A stretch of DNA of 64,000 bases from CAXXOK01 sp035353615 (GTDB taxonomy: Bacteria > Bacillota > Clostridia > Christensenellales > Aristaeellaceae): positions 124,001 to 188,000 of the forward strand of contig DAOPZY010000001.1 in assembly GCA_035353615.1 (NCBI GenBank), given 5' to 3'. Made by a program: the position numbers and the translations under genes. The first letter of the stretch is position 1. Each line of letters opens with the position of its first letter. Shown here one piece after another: positions 25,694-34,337 of the stretch. The notes beneath the pieces are model-generated. The model did not search any database, was not told the origin of the DNA, and saw only the letters and a program-made list of their open reading frames with translations.

Positions 25694-25732
25694 TGATAAG
25701 CTTATCATATACCCCGATTGAGCCACTGTCAA
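25694..25732 (-). promoter_or_regulatory. Promoter and palindromic operator of the S41 peptidase gene
   Basis: Minus-strand -35 TTGACA (25727-25732), 17-nt spacer, -10 TATGAT (25704-25709). A perfect 14-nt palindrome TGATAAGCTTATCA (25694-25707) overlaps the -10 box and the expected transcription start, the place for a repressor site. The leader is about 175 nt. Confidence 0.6.
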
Positions 25733-25834
25733 CGCCGCAAGTGCAACAACGAAATGGAGCGCGTATTGCGCGCGGTTTCGGCAGTCGCATGGCATGGGCG
25801 TTGAACGCGGGCCAACGAAAAGCCGACATGCAAA

Positions 25835-25872
25835 AGGGCCCTGACGACCATTTTCTGGCGAATCAGGGCCCT
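25835..25872. other. Hairpin in the gap between S41 peptidase and rubrerythrin genes
   Basis: Perfect 10-bp arms AGGGCCCTGA/TCAGGGCCCT around an 18-nt loop. The remaining parts of the 689-nt gap (25520-26208) show only the S41 promoter and no convincing gene. Confidence 0.45.
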
Positions 25873-26208
25873 CGGCATTCAGGGATTATGGGATGCGAGT
25901 CCGGGTTTTTATCTGGATTCAAATCTCATTGGAAATGAAGAAGCCCATCTCCGTTCAATCGGTTCAGTTTTACCACTTGCCTCTGTCCTTATGGCTCGCG
26001 GTTTCCGCCTTGCTTCTTTGCCTGATGATCCCGGCTCGTGTTCGTCTGTTATGCTCTTTTCAAAATGGGCTTCCGTCCACGCTGGCTGGTTTCGAAACGA
26101 ATCCGGGAAACATGATCCGCGCCAATCGGCGGCATGCTTTTATCTGCCGAGTTGAATCGCGTTATTCTCCATCAGCTGGGCAGAGCAATGCCATGCCTTC
26201 TTATGCTC

Positions 26209-26763
26209 TTAGAACCTGTGGTACATTTCCTTTTTTGTGCCGCAAACCGGGCACTGATCCGGAACTTCATTGAGCACGGTATGGCCGCAGATGGGGCAAA
26301 CATAGATAGCCTCCAGCTCGATATCCTTACCGGAGTTTACCGCATCAAGCGCTTTCTGGAACAGCGCTGCATGCTGCTTTTCAGCCTCAAGAGAAAAATG
26401 AAACGAGCGTTTGGCGTCTGCCTCATTTTGGTATTCCGCTGCGTTTAAGTAAACGGGATACATCTGCTCCACTTCATGCTGTTCGCCCATGATGGCGCCC
26501 TTTAGATTGTCCGCAGTCCTGTTCGGCCCAAAAATGCCGCCGGCCGTCACGGTAGCGTCTGCGGTATCCCCGCCGATTGCGCGGAAATGATTGGTCGCGT
26601 GCACCTGTTCCGCATAGGAAATTGCCCGGAATAGCCTGGCCACCTTGGGGAAACCCTCTTTCTCCGCCAGGTCGCCCCACAGCAGATACCGCATATGCGC
26701 CATGCTTTCGCCGCCATAAGCGGAATGAAGGAAACTGGACGTCATTACATTTTTTACAGACAT
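26209..26763 (-). CDS. rbr: Rubrerythrin
   Basis: 184 residues. A ferritin-like diiron domain (about 1-140) has the expected Glu and His ligands, including EAEKQHAALF (ExxH). The C-terminal rubredoxin-like domain has CPICGH and CPVCG for one iron. Rubrerythrin reduces hydrogen peroxide with electrons from rubredoxin-type donors and protects anaerobes. The start at 26763 follows GGGAGG 7 nt upstream; the frame extends 6 codons further but would overlap the ribosome site. It lies 21 nt after korB, probably the last gene of that operon. Confidence 0.93.
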   Translation of the reverse strand: MSVKNVMTSSFLHSAYGGESMAHMRYLLWGDLAEKEGFPKVARLFRAISYAEQVHATNHFRAIGGDTADATVTAGGIFGPNRTADNLKGAIMGEQHEVEQMYPVYLNAAEYQNEADAKRSFHFSLEAEKQHAALFQKALDAVNSGKDIELEAIYVCPICGHTVLNEVPDQCPVCGTKKEMYHRF

Positions 26764-26784
26764 ACGCTTACCTCCCAACATGAT

Positions 26785-27636
26785 TTAGATGTAGGCTGCG
26801 ATCAGCCGGTTTACCAAAGCCGATTCCGTTTTCCTGTCCAGCAGCGGAGTTCCTTGTTTCAGCACTTCGTTCTTTTGGTGAAAGGTCTTTTTCTCCTCAC
26901 GGTAAAGAATCCCCAGCGGAATCTTGTCCCCGAATTCCAACGCCTTTTGCAGCGCAATCGCTTTATCGGAACAGGAATAGGATTCGTCCAGCTCGTAGAC
27001 GCGTGCGTTGTACCACGAAAAAGTATTCGTCTTGTTAAAACTGACGCAGGGTTGCAAAATATCGACCAGAGCGTAGCCATTATACTCAATTGCCTGTTTC
27101 ATCAGCGATATCAGCTGGTCCTTATGCCCGGTAAAAGCGCGGGCCACGAACCCTGCGCCGGAGGCAATCGCCACCAACGCCGGATTCAACGGCTCAGTGA
27201 AATTTCCATCGGTCTGCACGCCGGTAACAAGGCCGATCACGGAGGTCGGCGACGCTTGGCCTTTGGTCAGGCCATAAATCTGGTTATCGTGCACGAAGTG
27301 AGTAATATCGACATTTCTGCGGATATTGTGGATAAAATGGTTCCCACCCTCGCCGTAAGAATCGCCGTCGCCTGTATCCACAACCACCGTCAGCTTTTCG
27401 TTGGCGATTTTCGCCGCCGCCGCCGCGGGAAGCGAACGCCCGTGGAGCCCGCAAAATGCGTTTGCATTCAAATATTGCGGCGTTTTTGCGGCTTGGCCGA
27501 TACCTGCCGCCATCAGGACTTGCGATGGTTCCATGCCAAGTTGTTCAAGCGCGGTTTTCAGGCATTCCAGAATAACGTAATTGCCGCAGCCGGGGCACCA
27601 TGCCGTCTCGTATGTGCAAAATGCTTCTGTGCTCAT
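26785..27636 (-). CDS. korB: 2-oxoacid:ferredoxin oxidoreductase, beta subunit
   Basis: 283 residues. The CPGCGN motif near the N-terminus and the thiamine diphosphate motif GDGDSYGEGGNHFIHNIRRN identify the TPP-binding subunit. With KorA it oxidatively decarboxylates a 2-oxoacid (2-oxoglutarate or another) to the acyl-CoA and reduces ferredoxin. Its start ATGA overlaps the korA stop by four bases, with AAGGAGG upstream, so the two are coupled. No separate ferredoxin-like delta subunit is encoded nearby, as is normal for the two-subunit KorAB type. Confidence 0.92.
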   Translation of the reverse strand: MSTEAFCTYETAWCPGCGNYVILECLKTALEQLGMEPSQVLMAAGIGQAAKTPQYLNANAFCGLHGRSLPAAAAAKIANEKLTVVVDTGDGDSYGEGGNHFIHNIRRNVDITHFVHDNQIYGLTKGQASPTSVIGLVTGVQTDGNFTEPLNPALVAIASGAGFVARAFTGHKDQLISLMKQAIEYNGYALVDILQPCVSFNKTNTFSWYNARVYELDESYSCSDKAIALQKALEFGDKIPLGILYREEKKTFHQKNEVLKQGTPLLDRKTESALVNRLIAAYI

Positions 27637-29336
27637 TTTAACCCCTCCTTACGGATACGTTCGGCGATTTCTTCCCCGGAAATCTGCCTTCCGTCGTATT
27701 TCAGGATGCTGCCTGTGCAGACGATCCCGGTCTGCTCGCGAATCAAACCCGCCAACTGGCCGGTCGCGTTCTGTTCAACGTTAATCACATGTTTGGCCTT
27801 GGCGGCTTTCTCTTGGAGTAGTTTGATGGGCAGGGGATAGATATCGCCGAAAACCAGTGCAGCATAACGATGCGGCTGATCGCTGTTTAATAACTGAACC
27901 GCCTGCGCAATCGGCCCCCATGTTGATCCCCAGCCAAGGAGCAGCGTATCAAAATCATCCGAGCCAAAGAAATCCGGTTCCAGAAGTTCCTGCTTCAACC
28001 CATCGATTTTCTTCATGCGTTTGTCCATCATCTGCGTACGTACCTGGGCCGATTCCGTAATCCACCCGCGCTCATCGTGCTCGTCGCTGTCGATAACTAC
28101 GGGATGTTTGGTTTTCCCCGGTATCAAACGGGGAGAAATTCCGCTTTCGGTATACCGGTAACGAAGATATTCGCCTTCTCCGCTGTATTCAGCTGCGGGT
28201 TGGGCAACCTGAATGCGTTCCGGATCGAACGGTTCCACCGTTGAGGAGGCGTCGCCAAGATATTGGTCGCTTAGGAGAATGACCGGGAGTTGATATTTCT
28301 CCGCGAGATGAAAGGCGCGCATGGTTTGATAGAACGCATCCGCTGGATTGCGCAACGCGATCACCATCCGCGGAAATTCGCCCTGTGATGCGGAAATAAC
28401 AAATTTTAAATCGCTTTGCTCGGTTCGCGTTGGTAGCCCGGTTACCGGCCCCGGACGCTGCACATCGATTACCACAAGCGGGATTTCCGCCATCCCGGAA
28501 AGGCCAAGGGCCTCTACCATCAGGGAAAACCCACCTCCCGATGTGCCGGTCATGGCTCTTGCGCCAGCGTAAGAAGCGCCGATCGCCATATTGATAGCGG
28601 CAATCTCATCCTCAGCCTGTTCAACCACAAAGCCCGCGTCATCCGCCATGGATGCCAGCGTTTCCATAATAGACGTGGATGGCGACATCGGATAAGCGGA
28701 GTAAAAGCGAAGGCCGGCCGCGACAGCGCCGAGCGCGACAGCTTTGCTACCGGAGATAAGCATCCAACCGGCATATTGCCCATCGAGATGCGGATATCGC
28801 TGCTCGGCGATCTGATACCCCTCCTGCAACGCCTTGAGGTTGATATCAAGATATGGCTCCTTGATAAAATCCCGAAGAATATCCTCCATACCGTCCGTTG
28901 TTTCCCCGAACAGTTTGAGCAGGATTCCGATGGCGACTGTTCCCGATACGCGCGGGTTACCGAGCTTTTTGGCCATTCCCTCCATGTCAAACTTCATCAG
29001 CCGATGGTCAGCGGCGGATAATTTGCTGTCACAGAGAATCAAACCGTTCTCTTTCAGCTGATCCTGATGCAGCAGGATGGTTTCGTCATCCAACGCGACA
29101 ATGCAATCCAGAAGGTTGCTATGTGAATAGATTGGTTCGGTGCCAAAACGGATGAGTGAAAAATTATGGCCGCCGCGTACGCGGGACATAAAATCTCTGT
29201 CCGTGAACACATAGTAGGCGGATCGCTTCAGCCGCTTTTCCAGAATCGCCACCGTTGTCTCAACCCCTTGACCGGCGGCTCCCCCAAACAGTATGTTGTA
29301 CACTTGAAATTTCGCTTCCTCTCCTGTAATGTTCAT
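27633..29336 (-). CDS. korA: 2-oxoacid:ferredoxin oxidoreductase, fused gamma-alpha subunit
   Basis: 567 residues. The N-terminal gamma domain (about 10-190) begins NILFGGAAGQGVE and has RVRGGHNFS; the alpha (pyrimidine-binding) domain follows from about 200 with the block MTGTSGGGFSLM. The fused order is that of KorA-type enzymes. Substrate specificity between 2-oxoglutarate and branched-chain or other 2-oxoacids cannot be read from the sequence. The ATG start has only a weak ribosome site. It lies 208 nt downstream of gapN on the same strand. Confidence 0.9.
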   Translation of the reverse strand: MNITGEEAKFQVYNILFGGAAGQGVETTVAILEKRLKRSAYYVFTDRDFMSRVRGGHNFSLIRFGTEPIYSHSNLLDCIVALDDETILLHQDQLKENGLILCDSKLSAADHRLMKFDMEGMAKKLGNPRVSGTVAIGILLKLFGETTDGMEDILRDFIKEPYLDINLKALQEGYQIAEQRYPHLDGQYAGWMLISGSKAVALGAVAAGLRFYSAYPMSPSTSIMETLASMADDAGFVVEQAEDEIAAINMAIGASYAGARAMTGTSGGGFSLMVEALGLSGMAEIPLVVIDVQRPGPVTGLPTRTEQSDLKFVISASQGEFPRMVIALRNPADAFYQTMRAFHLAEKYQLPVILLSDQYLGDASSTVEPFDPERIQVAQPAAEYSGEGEYLRYRYTESGISPRLIPGKTKHPVVIDSDEHDERGWITESAQVRTQMMDKRMKKIDGLKQELLEPDFFGSDDFDTLLLGWGSTWGPIAQAVQLLNSDQPHRYAALVFGDIYPLPIKLLQEKAAKAKHVINVEQNATGQLAGLIREQTGIVCTGSILKYDGRQISGEEIAERIRKEGLK

Positions 29337-29544
29337 TTATGGATTTCGGCTCTGGGGAAACGGATTGCCCCAAAATGCTCCTGTGTGAATGCCCAAATCA
29401 GGACATAAGGCCCGTAAGCCGTATGATTTTTTTCGTTTGCAGTCGGTTTGTCAAGGTGATGCACGGACGGTTCTCATTGTCATCATTTCGCCATGGTTCC
29501 AGATTTTCCCTTGTGCCCGCCGTGAAAATGAATCCCGCGGTCTG

Positions 29545-31011
29545 TCAACGGTTGTTCGAATCCAGATTGAATACGACTGCCTTTGGCCGCGTCATCGCTT
29601 CAATGGCATACTTAACGCCCTGCGTACCCATGCCGGACGCCTTGACACCAAGAAAAGGGAAGTGATCCGGGCCGCGTTCCGTTTTGTTGTTGATCTGCAC
29701 GGAGCCCACCTCCAACTGTCCCGCCACGAAGAACGCATCGTGGATATTTTTAGTAAACACCGAGGATTGAAGGCCATATTCCGATCGGTTGGCAATGTCA
29801 ATGGCATCCTGCATGTCTTTCACGCGGATCATCGGCAGCACGGGGCCAAAGGGCTCCTCCCACGCCAACCGCATATCGGTGGTAACATGGTCGATCAGCG
29901 TTGGCTGGATAAGATTGCCGCTTCGGGTACCGCCAGTTAATACCGTTGCTCCTTTGGCAACGGCGTCGTCGATCAGCGACATCACAAAATCCGCTGCATG
30001 GGTGTTAATCAAAGGCACAATGGTTGCGTTTTCGCGCGGATCGCCTACCTGAAGCTTTGCAATGCGGGCCAATAGCTTGGGCGCCAACTGATCGGCAACG
30101 CTGTCCTGCGTCAGGATTCTTTTAACAGCCGTGCACCGTTGCCCGGAGTAAGCATAGGCGCCGGATATGATATTGTCAGCCGCAAAATCCAAATCCGCAT
30201 CCGGGAGTACGATCGCGGCGTCCTTGCCGCCCAATTCCAACATCAGGGGCACCATGGCCGACAGTTTGGAGATATGCTTGCCCACCTCCGTGCTGCCTGT
30301 AAAATTGATGAAATTAACCCCCGGGTGGGTCACAACATAATCGCCGATCTCGCTTCCATAGCCGGTAACGGTATTCAGCACGCCGCGGGGCAAACCGGCC
30401 GCCTGCATCACGGCCGCGAGATAAAGCGCGCTGATCGAGCCTTGCGTGGCGGGTTTTAACAGAACCGTATTGCCGCCGATTAACGCCGGGGCCACTTTGG
30501 ATATTGACAGGTTGATGGGGTAGTTGAACGGAGAAATCGCCAGCACAGTGCCAAGGGGCACGCGGCTTACATAGGAAATTTTATTTTTGCTCCCGCCCGG
30601 GAAATTGTCGCCGCTAATGGCTTCACCCGCGATGGCCTTGCCCGCGTCCGCCGTGTAGCGCAGAAAGACCGCGGTTCGTTGAACCTCGAAAATTGCCGAT
30701 TTTTGATCCTTTGCGATTTCCATGGTTAGAATATGGCCGATCTCCTCAGCGTTTGCCTCCAACAAATCAGCCGCGTGATATAACACGCGGGCCCGTTCGT
30801 ATATCGGTGTTTCGGCCCAGCTTTGCAGGTTTTCCTTGGTGTTGGCAATCGCGCGATCCACATCCTCGCGGTTCATGGCCGGCACTCTGCCAACCAGAGA
30901 ACCGTCCACCGGAGAAATAATATCAATATAAACGCCGGACGATGGTTTTACCCATCCGCCGTCATACAGGTTGCAATACGTCTTGTCTTTTCCGCATAAG
31001 TTTTGAAACAT
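29545..31011 (-). CDS. gapN: Non-phosphorylating NADP-dependent glyceraldehyde-3-phosphate dehydrogenase
   Basis: 488 residues, aldehyde dehydrogenase superfamily. The catalytic glutamate motif LELGGKD and catalytic cysteine motif GQRCTAVKR are intact, as are the cofactor motifs SPFNYP and FTGSTEVGK. GapN oxidises glyceraldehyde 3-phosphate straight to 3-phosphoglycerate and yields NADPH. The C-terminal block NKTERGPDHFPF fits the GapN branch better than general ALDHs. The start at 31011 (MFQNLCGKD) is chosen on family alignment; its ribosome site AAAGG is 12 nt away, so the start is uncertain by a few codons. Confidence 0.85.
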   Translation of the reverse strand: MFQNLCGKDKTYCNLYDGGWVKPSSGVYIDIISPVDGSLVGRVPAMNREDVDRAIANTKENLQSWAETPIYERARVLYHAADLLEANAEEIGHILTMEIAKDQKSAIFEVQRTAVFLRYTADAGKAIAGEAISGDNFPGGSKNKISYVSRVPLGTVLAISPFNYPINLSISKVAPALIGGNTVLLKPATQGSISALYLAAVMQAAGLPRGVLNTVTGYGSEIGDYVVTHPGVNFINFTGSTEVGKHISKLSAMVPLMLELGGKDAAIVLPDADLDFAADNIISGAYAYSGQRCTAVKRILTQDSVADQLAPKLLARIAKLQVGDPRENATIVPLINTHAADFVMSLIDDAVAKGATVLTGGTRSGNLIQPTLIDHVTTDMRLAWEEPFGPVLPMIRVKDMQDAIDIANRSEYGLQSSVFTKNIHDAFFVAGQLEVGSVQINNKTERGPDHFPFLGVKASGMGTQGVKYAIEAMTRPKAVVFNLDSNNR

Positions 31012-31252
31012 GCAAATCACGCGCCTTTCGTTTACCAACCACAAAGTGCAGCGGTCACGGATACAGTATACCGCATTCTTGCGCTTTCAAACCACATTCT
31101 GGCGTTCCATGGTTTTTTGTGGCCAAACAACCCTCGCCCAATGCGATGTATATTTTCTGTAATGATGAATGTTTTAAGGGCTTCGCTTTTTGCGCGGTTG
31201 TATACGCGTTTGCAGTATCCTCTTGCCTCTGTGTAGTTGATGATATCAAAAG

Positions 31253-31295
31253 CCTCCTGCTGTATGCCTGGTTTCACAGCAGGAGGTCTTTTCTG
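31253..31295. terminator. Bidirectional terminator after the GH38 gene
   Basis: Perfect 10-bp stem CCTCCTGCTG/CAGCAGGAGG (31253-31262, 31277-31286) flanked by AAAAG and CTTTT so that both strands get a T-rich tail. On the minus strand it ends the ABC transporter-GH38 operon. The rest of the 389-nt gap (31012-31400) holds no convincing gene. Confidence 0.75.
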
Positions 31296-31400
31296 ATCGT
31301 ATGCTATTTTTCACGCGCTCCCTGCCCTTGTCGCAAAAGCTAACAACCGCGCGGATTGCGCCTGTGCGTTTAGGGATAAGGGGATTTCGCCGGATCTCTA

Positions 31401-34241
31401 TCAATGTGCCAGCAAACGGATACGCAACTCCGCCAAACCATTTTTGGGTATTGAAAAAGTAACTTCGGAGCCATCAACCACTACAGCCTGATCCATCCGC
31501 ATGTTCAGCGCGTTAACCTGTACCGCTTCGGCGATGGGTCTACATGTGCGCACCTTCGCGGTGCCTCCTTGCCCGTTTGCATCGTATACGCGCAGCCGGA
31601 ACGCATCCTCGCCGTCCAGCGTCAGGGCCGAAAAGGCGATCCCGGGCGCGTCAAGCTCCAGCAAACTGTAACTTGTTGGCAAACTGCCCGCATGCGAGGT
31701 GCCTGATTGGTACGTTAAGCCGTGGGTGAGGCACGAGGCGGCTCGTTCGGCTGCGGCAGGGCTTGCAGCACAACCTCCAAGGGACAGTGCAAAGTGATGA
31801 ATGCCGCGTTCCGGGTAGGGATCAGGGCTGGTGGAACTGTTGATCAGCGTGAGCGCAAGAATGTCGCCCGTGCCACGGTAGCCATATTTGCAATCGCTGG
31901 CCAATAGTGCGCAAGGCGCGCCTTCCCGTTCCGCCAAACCGTATTGCAATGCCGGCACATCGTTCGCAATGGCCGGGCGGCGGATGAAACCGCCCGCAAT
32001 ATCATATAGATAATTCTTCGGACAATAAGCCAGCGGTACGCGGTAATCCAATACAGGAATCGTTTTGCCGCCAATTTCATGCCAATCGACGGTCGCATCC
32101 ATGCGCACTGCGTCCGCGCCACGGTCAAGCGTGTACGTTACCTCCATGGTAGAGGAGCCGACTTGGTACTTCGCGCAGAGGCTTTGCCTCAAGGCTCCAT
32201 TGGCAACCCATTTCAGCTCGACGCACTGGTCAACAGCCAGTTCCCGAATATGTCGCCCAATCTGCCATGCGTTCGAGGTTGCGCACTCCGTTTCCACAAA
32301 CGTAAACCCGGCCCCGTTCCCGGCAACCAGTTCCTCGCCATGCACGCGTAACGACGTGACCCGGCCGCTCTCCGCGTTCAGTACGGCGCGAACACAGCCG
32401 TTTTCCAGCACAAAATCCTCAAATGTGGCGGAGCAGCGTTCGCCAGACTGGAAATGCAGCGGATACGCATCGGCTTCCTTCTGTGTAAGCACAAGGGTCG
32501 TGTAGCCCAGCGCGGGAACCTCCACATCGGTTAGGATGCGGAAAAACTTATGATCCCAGTACGGTTGCAGTTGTTCATCCAGCACCTGACACGGCAGCGG
32601 CGTGCCGTCGGTAGCCGCTACACAAACCCGTTTGAGATCGCCAAGCCAGTCCCACACCGTCAGTTCCACCACGGCCGTGCGTTTTTCCGCAAGCGGGTTG
32701 AACACATGGAAAATACGCGTCAAACCGCCGCCGCGTTCCGGGCAGGGCATTCCGGAATAGTTTTCCACATTGTAACCCACCCCTGCCCCTTCACTTTGCG
32801 AATGGTATTTATCGGATGCAGTGATGATCGCGGAGGTATCCACCGAAGCGCAGATAGCCTGCAAGGCAAGCGTACACTGCGTATTGGCAACAGCGGAGGA
32901 CTGTTGATACAGCCCCATCGCGTGCTCGCGCGTGTCCTGCACGCAGGAACCGGTCAAAATATCGTGAAAGTGCGTAAACAGCACATTCTGCCATGCCGAA
33001 CGGAGCGCATCGGGGCGGGGCGTAAACGCTGTCCAGACCTGCGCCGCCACACCGTAAGCCTCCGCATCGGTCAGCGCGACCTCCATTCGGCGGTTGCCGC
33101 GCTTGATGCGGCTTTGCGTGGTGTAGCAGCCGGGGGCAAAGAAGTTCACTTCATGTTCAATCACGGGCAGCTGATCCCGCACGCTTTCCGCCGCAAGGAA
33201 GTAATCGCGCGCCTTGCCAAAGGTCATGGTTGGGAACACAGGCCACTGCATCATATCCAACGCCCGTTCCAGGTCGCGGCGCGTAGGGCCGCCGCCATGA
33301 TCGCCCACCCCATAGATGGCCAAAGAGGTTTTCAGGCCGCCACAGCGTCTGGCGATCTTCGGCGCGGCAATCCCCATGCGGGGCGTAACGGAAGCGTTAT
33401 ACCAGAACGGCTCTCGATACGCAAGCAACTCCTTGCCCGAGCACGCCCGGTAGCGGTACAGGAGCACATCCTCCTTCAGGCCGCGGCAGTGATAAAAGTA
33501 CTTCACGTTCGCAAACGTGTCAATTTCCGGCAAATTAGCATTATGCCCGAAGGTATCGGGCGAAAAGTCAATATCAAAATGCGTAACGCCCCATTTGGAG
33601 GAGAGATACTCGCGGGTATACTCAATATGCCGCAGCATGGACTCGGTGTTAGGCATGTTGTGATCCGCCTCCACCCATGCGGTGGCGGTAACCTCCCATC
33701 GGCCCTCGGCAATACGCTTTTTAATTTCCTCCATCATCTTCGGATCGTGCTCCTCTACGATCCGGTACACCGCGGCTTGCGACTGCGAAAAGCAGAAGTC
33801 CGGGTACGCTTCCATCAGAGTCAGCAGGGTGCGGAAAGTCGCCAGCGTAGAAGCTACCGTTTCGGGATAACTCCACATCCAGTTCATGTCAATATGGGCA
33901 TGCGCGGCAAGCAGCACACGATAGCTTTTCGCCTCGTCTGTCAGCGGCAGTAGCAGCTTTTCCGCCTCCAGGCAGGCGTTATCACACAGCGCGCCATCTT
34001 GCGCCTGTTTAGCCAAAAGGCTGTCCAGCGCCTGGTCGATGACCGCGTCATAGCGTCCGTCATCATTCAATTCCAGCGCAAAATTCAGTTCGCACAGGAT
34101 ACGCTCGTTCCATTGGCCGGGCGGAGTGATATGCGCCTGCGCCTCGCGCGGCATTCCAAAGGTATCCTCGTACCCGGTGATCTCCCGGTTGCCGCCTACG
34201 GCTGTTTTCAAACGAATATATTTCTCCGTCAACTTGCTCAT
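31401..34241 (-). CDS. GH38 family alpha-mannosidase
   Basis: 946 residues. The zinc-binding motif AHAHIDMNWMW (H114, H116, D118) and the nucleophile block DFSPDTFGHNANLPE (D229) place it in glycoside hydrolase family 38. There is no signal peptide, so it acts on imported mannosides in the cytoplasm. It is the last gene of a leftward operon with a solute-binding protein and two permeases; a 13-bp hairpin lies in the 96-nt gap before it. The start has GGAAGGAA 8 nt upstream. Together with the GH125 enzyme encoded nearby it should free mannose from alpha-mannosyl glycans. Confidence 0.92.
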   Translation of the reverse strand: MSKLTEKYIRLKTAVGGNREITGYEDTFGMPREAQAHITPPGQWNERILCELNFALELNDDGRYDAVIDQALDSLLAKQAQDGALCDNACLEAEKLLLPLTDEAKSYRVLLAAHAHIDMNWMWSYPETVASTLATFRTLLTLMEAYPDFCFSQSQAAVYRIVEEHDPKMMEEIKKRIAEGRWEVTATAWVEADHNMPNTESMLRHIEYTREYLSSKWGVTHFDIDFSPDTFGHNANLPEIDTFANVKYFYHCRGLKEDVLLYRYRACSGKELLAYREPFWYNASVTPRMGIAAPKIARRCGGLKTSLAIYGVGDHGGGPTRRDLERALDMMQWPVFPTMTFGKARDYFLAAESVRDQLPVIEHEVNFFAPGCYTTQSRIKRGNRRMEVALTDAEAYGVAAQVWTAFTPRPDALRSAWQNVLFTHFHDILTGSCVQDTREHAMGLYQQSSAVANTQCTLALQAICASVDTSAIITASDKYHSQSEGAGVGYNVENYSGMPCPERGGGLTRIFHVFNPLAEKRTAVVELTVWDWLGDLKRVCVAATDGTPLPCQVLDEQLQPYWDHKFFRILTDVEVPALGYTTLVLTQKEADAYPLHFQSGERCSATFEDFVLENGCVRAVLNAESGRVTSLRVHGEELVAGNGAGFTFVETECATSNAWQIGRHIRELAVDQCVELKWVANGALRQSLCAKYQVGSSTMEVTYTLDRGADAVRMDATVDWHEIGGKTIPVLDYRVPLAYCPKNYLYDIAGGFIRRPAIANDVPALQYGLAEREGAPCALLASDCKYGYRGTGDILALTLINSSTSPDPYPERGIHHFALSLGGCAASPAAAERAASCLTHGLTYQSGTSHAGSLPTSYSLLELDAPGIAFSALTLDGEDAFRLRVYDANGQGGTAKVRTCRPIAEAVQVNALNMRMDQAVVVDGSEVTFSIPKNGLAELRIRLLAH

Positions 34242-34293
34242 TGTTCTCGTTCCTTCCGGATGAATGATGGTTTGCCTGTTTGCTCGGCCATTT

Positions 34294-34323
34294 GGGTGGG
34301 AGGGAGGTATCTCCCTCCCACCC
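34294..34323 (-). other. Stable hairpin between the solute-binding protein and GH38 genes
   Basis: Perfect 13-bp stem (34294-34306, 34311-34323) with a 4-nt loop and no T-run. Such hairpins after binding-protein genes often protect the upstream mRNA and let the binding protein be made in excess over the rest of the operon. Confidence 0.6.
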
Positions 34324-34337
34324 CCCTGCGCAAGCGT

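Noticed and set aside
31032..31277. Small minus-strand frame upstream of gapN
   Set aside because: It starts inside the terminator stem of the GH38 operon and has no ribosome site.
32550..33953. 467-codon frame antisense to the GH38 gene
   Set aside because: The opposite strand carries the zinc and nucleophile motifs of GH38. The antisense frame is basic and without domain features.
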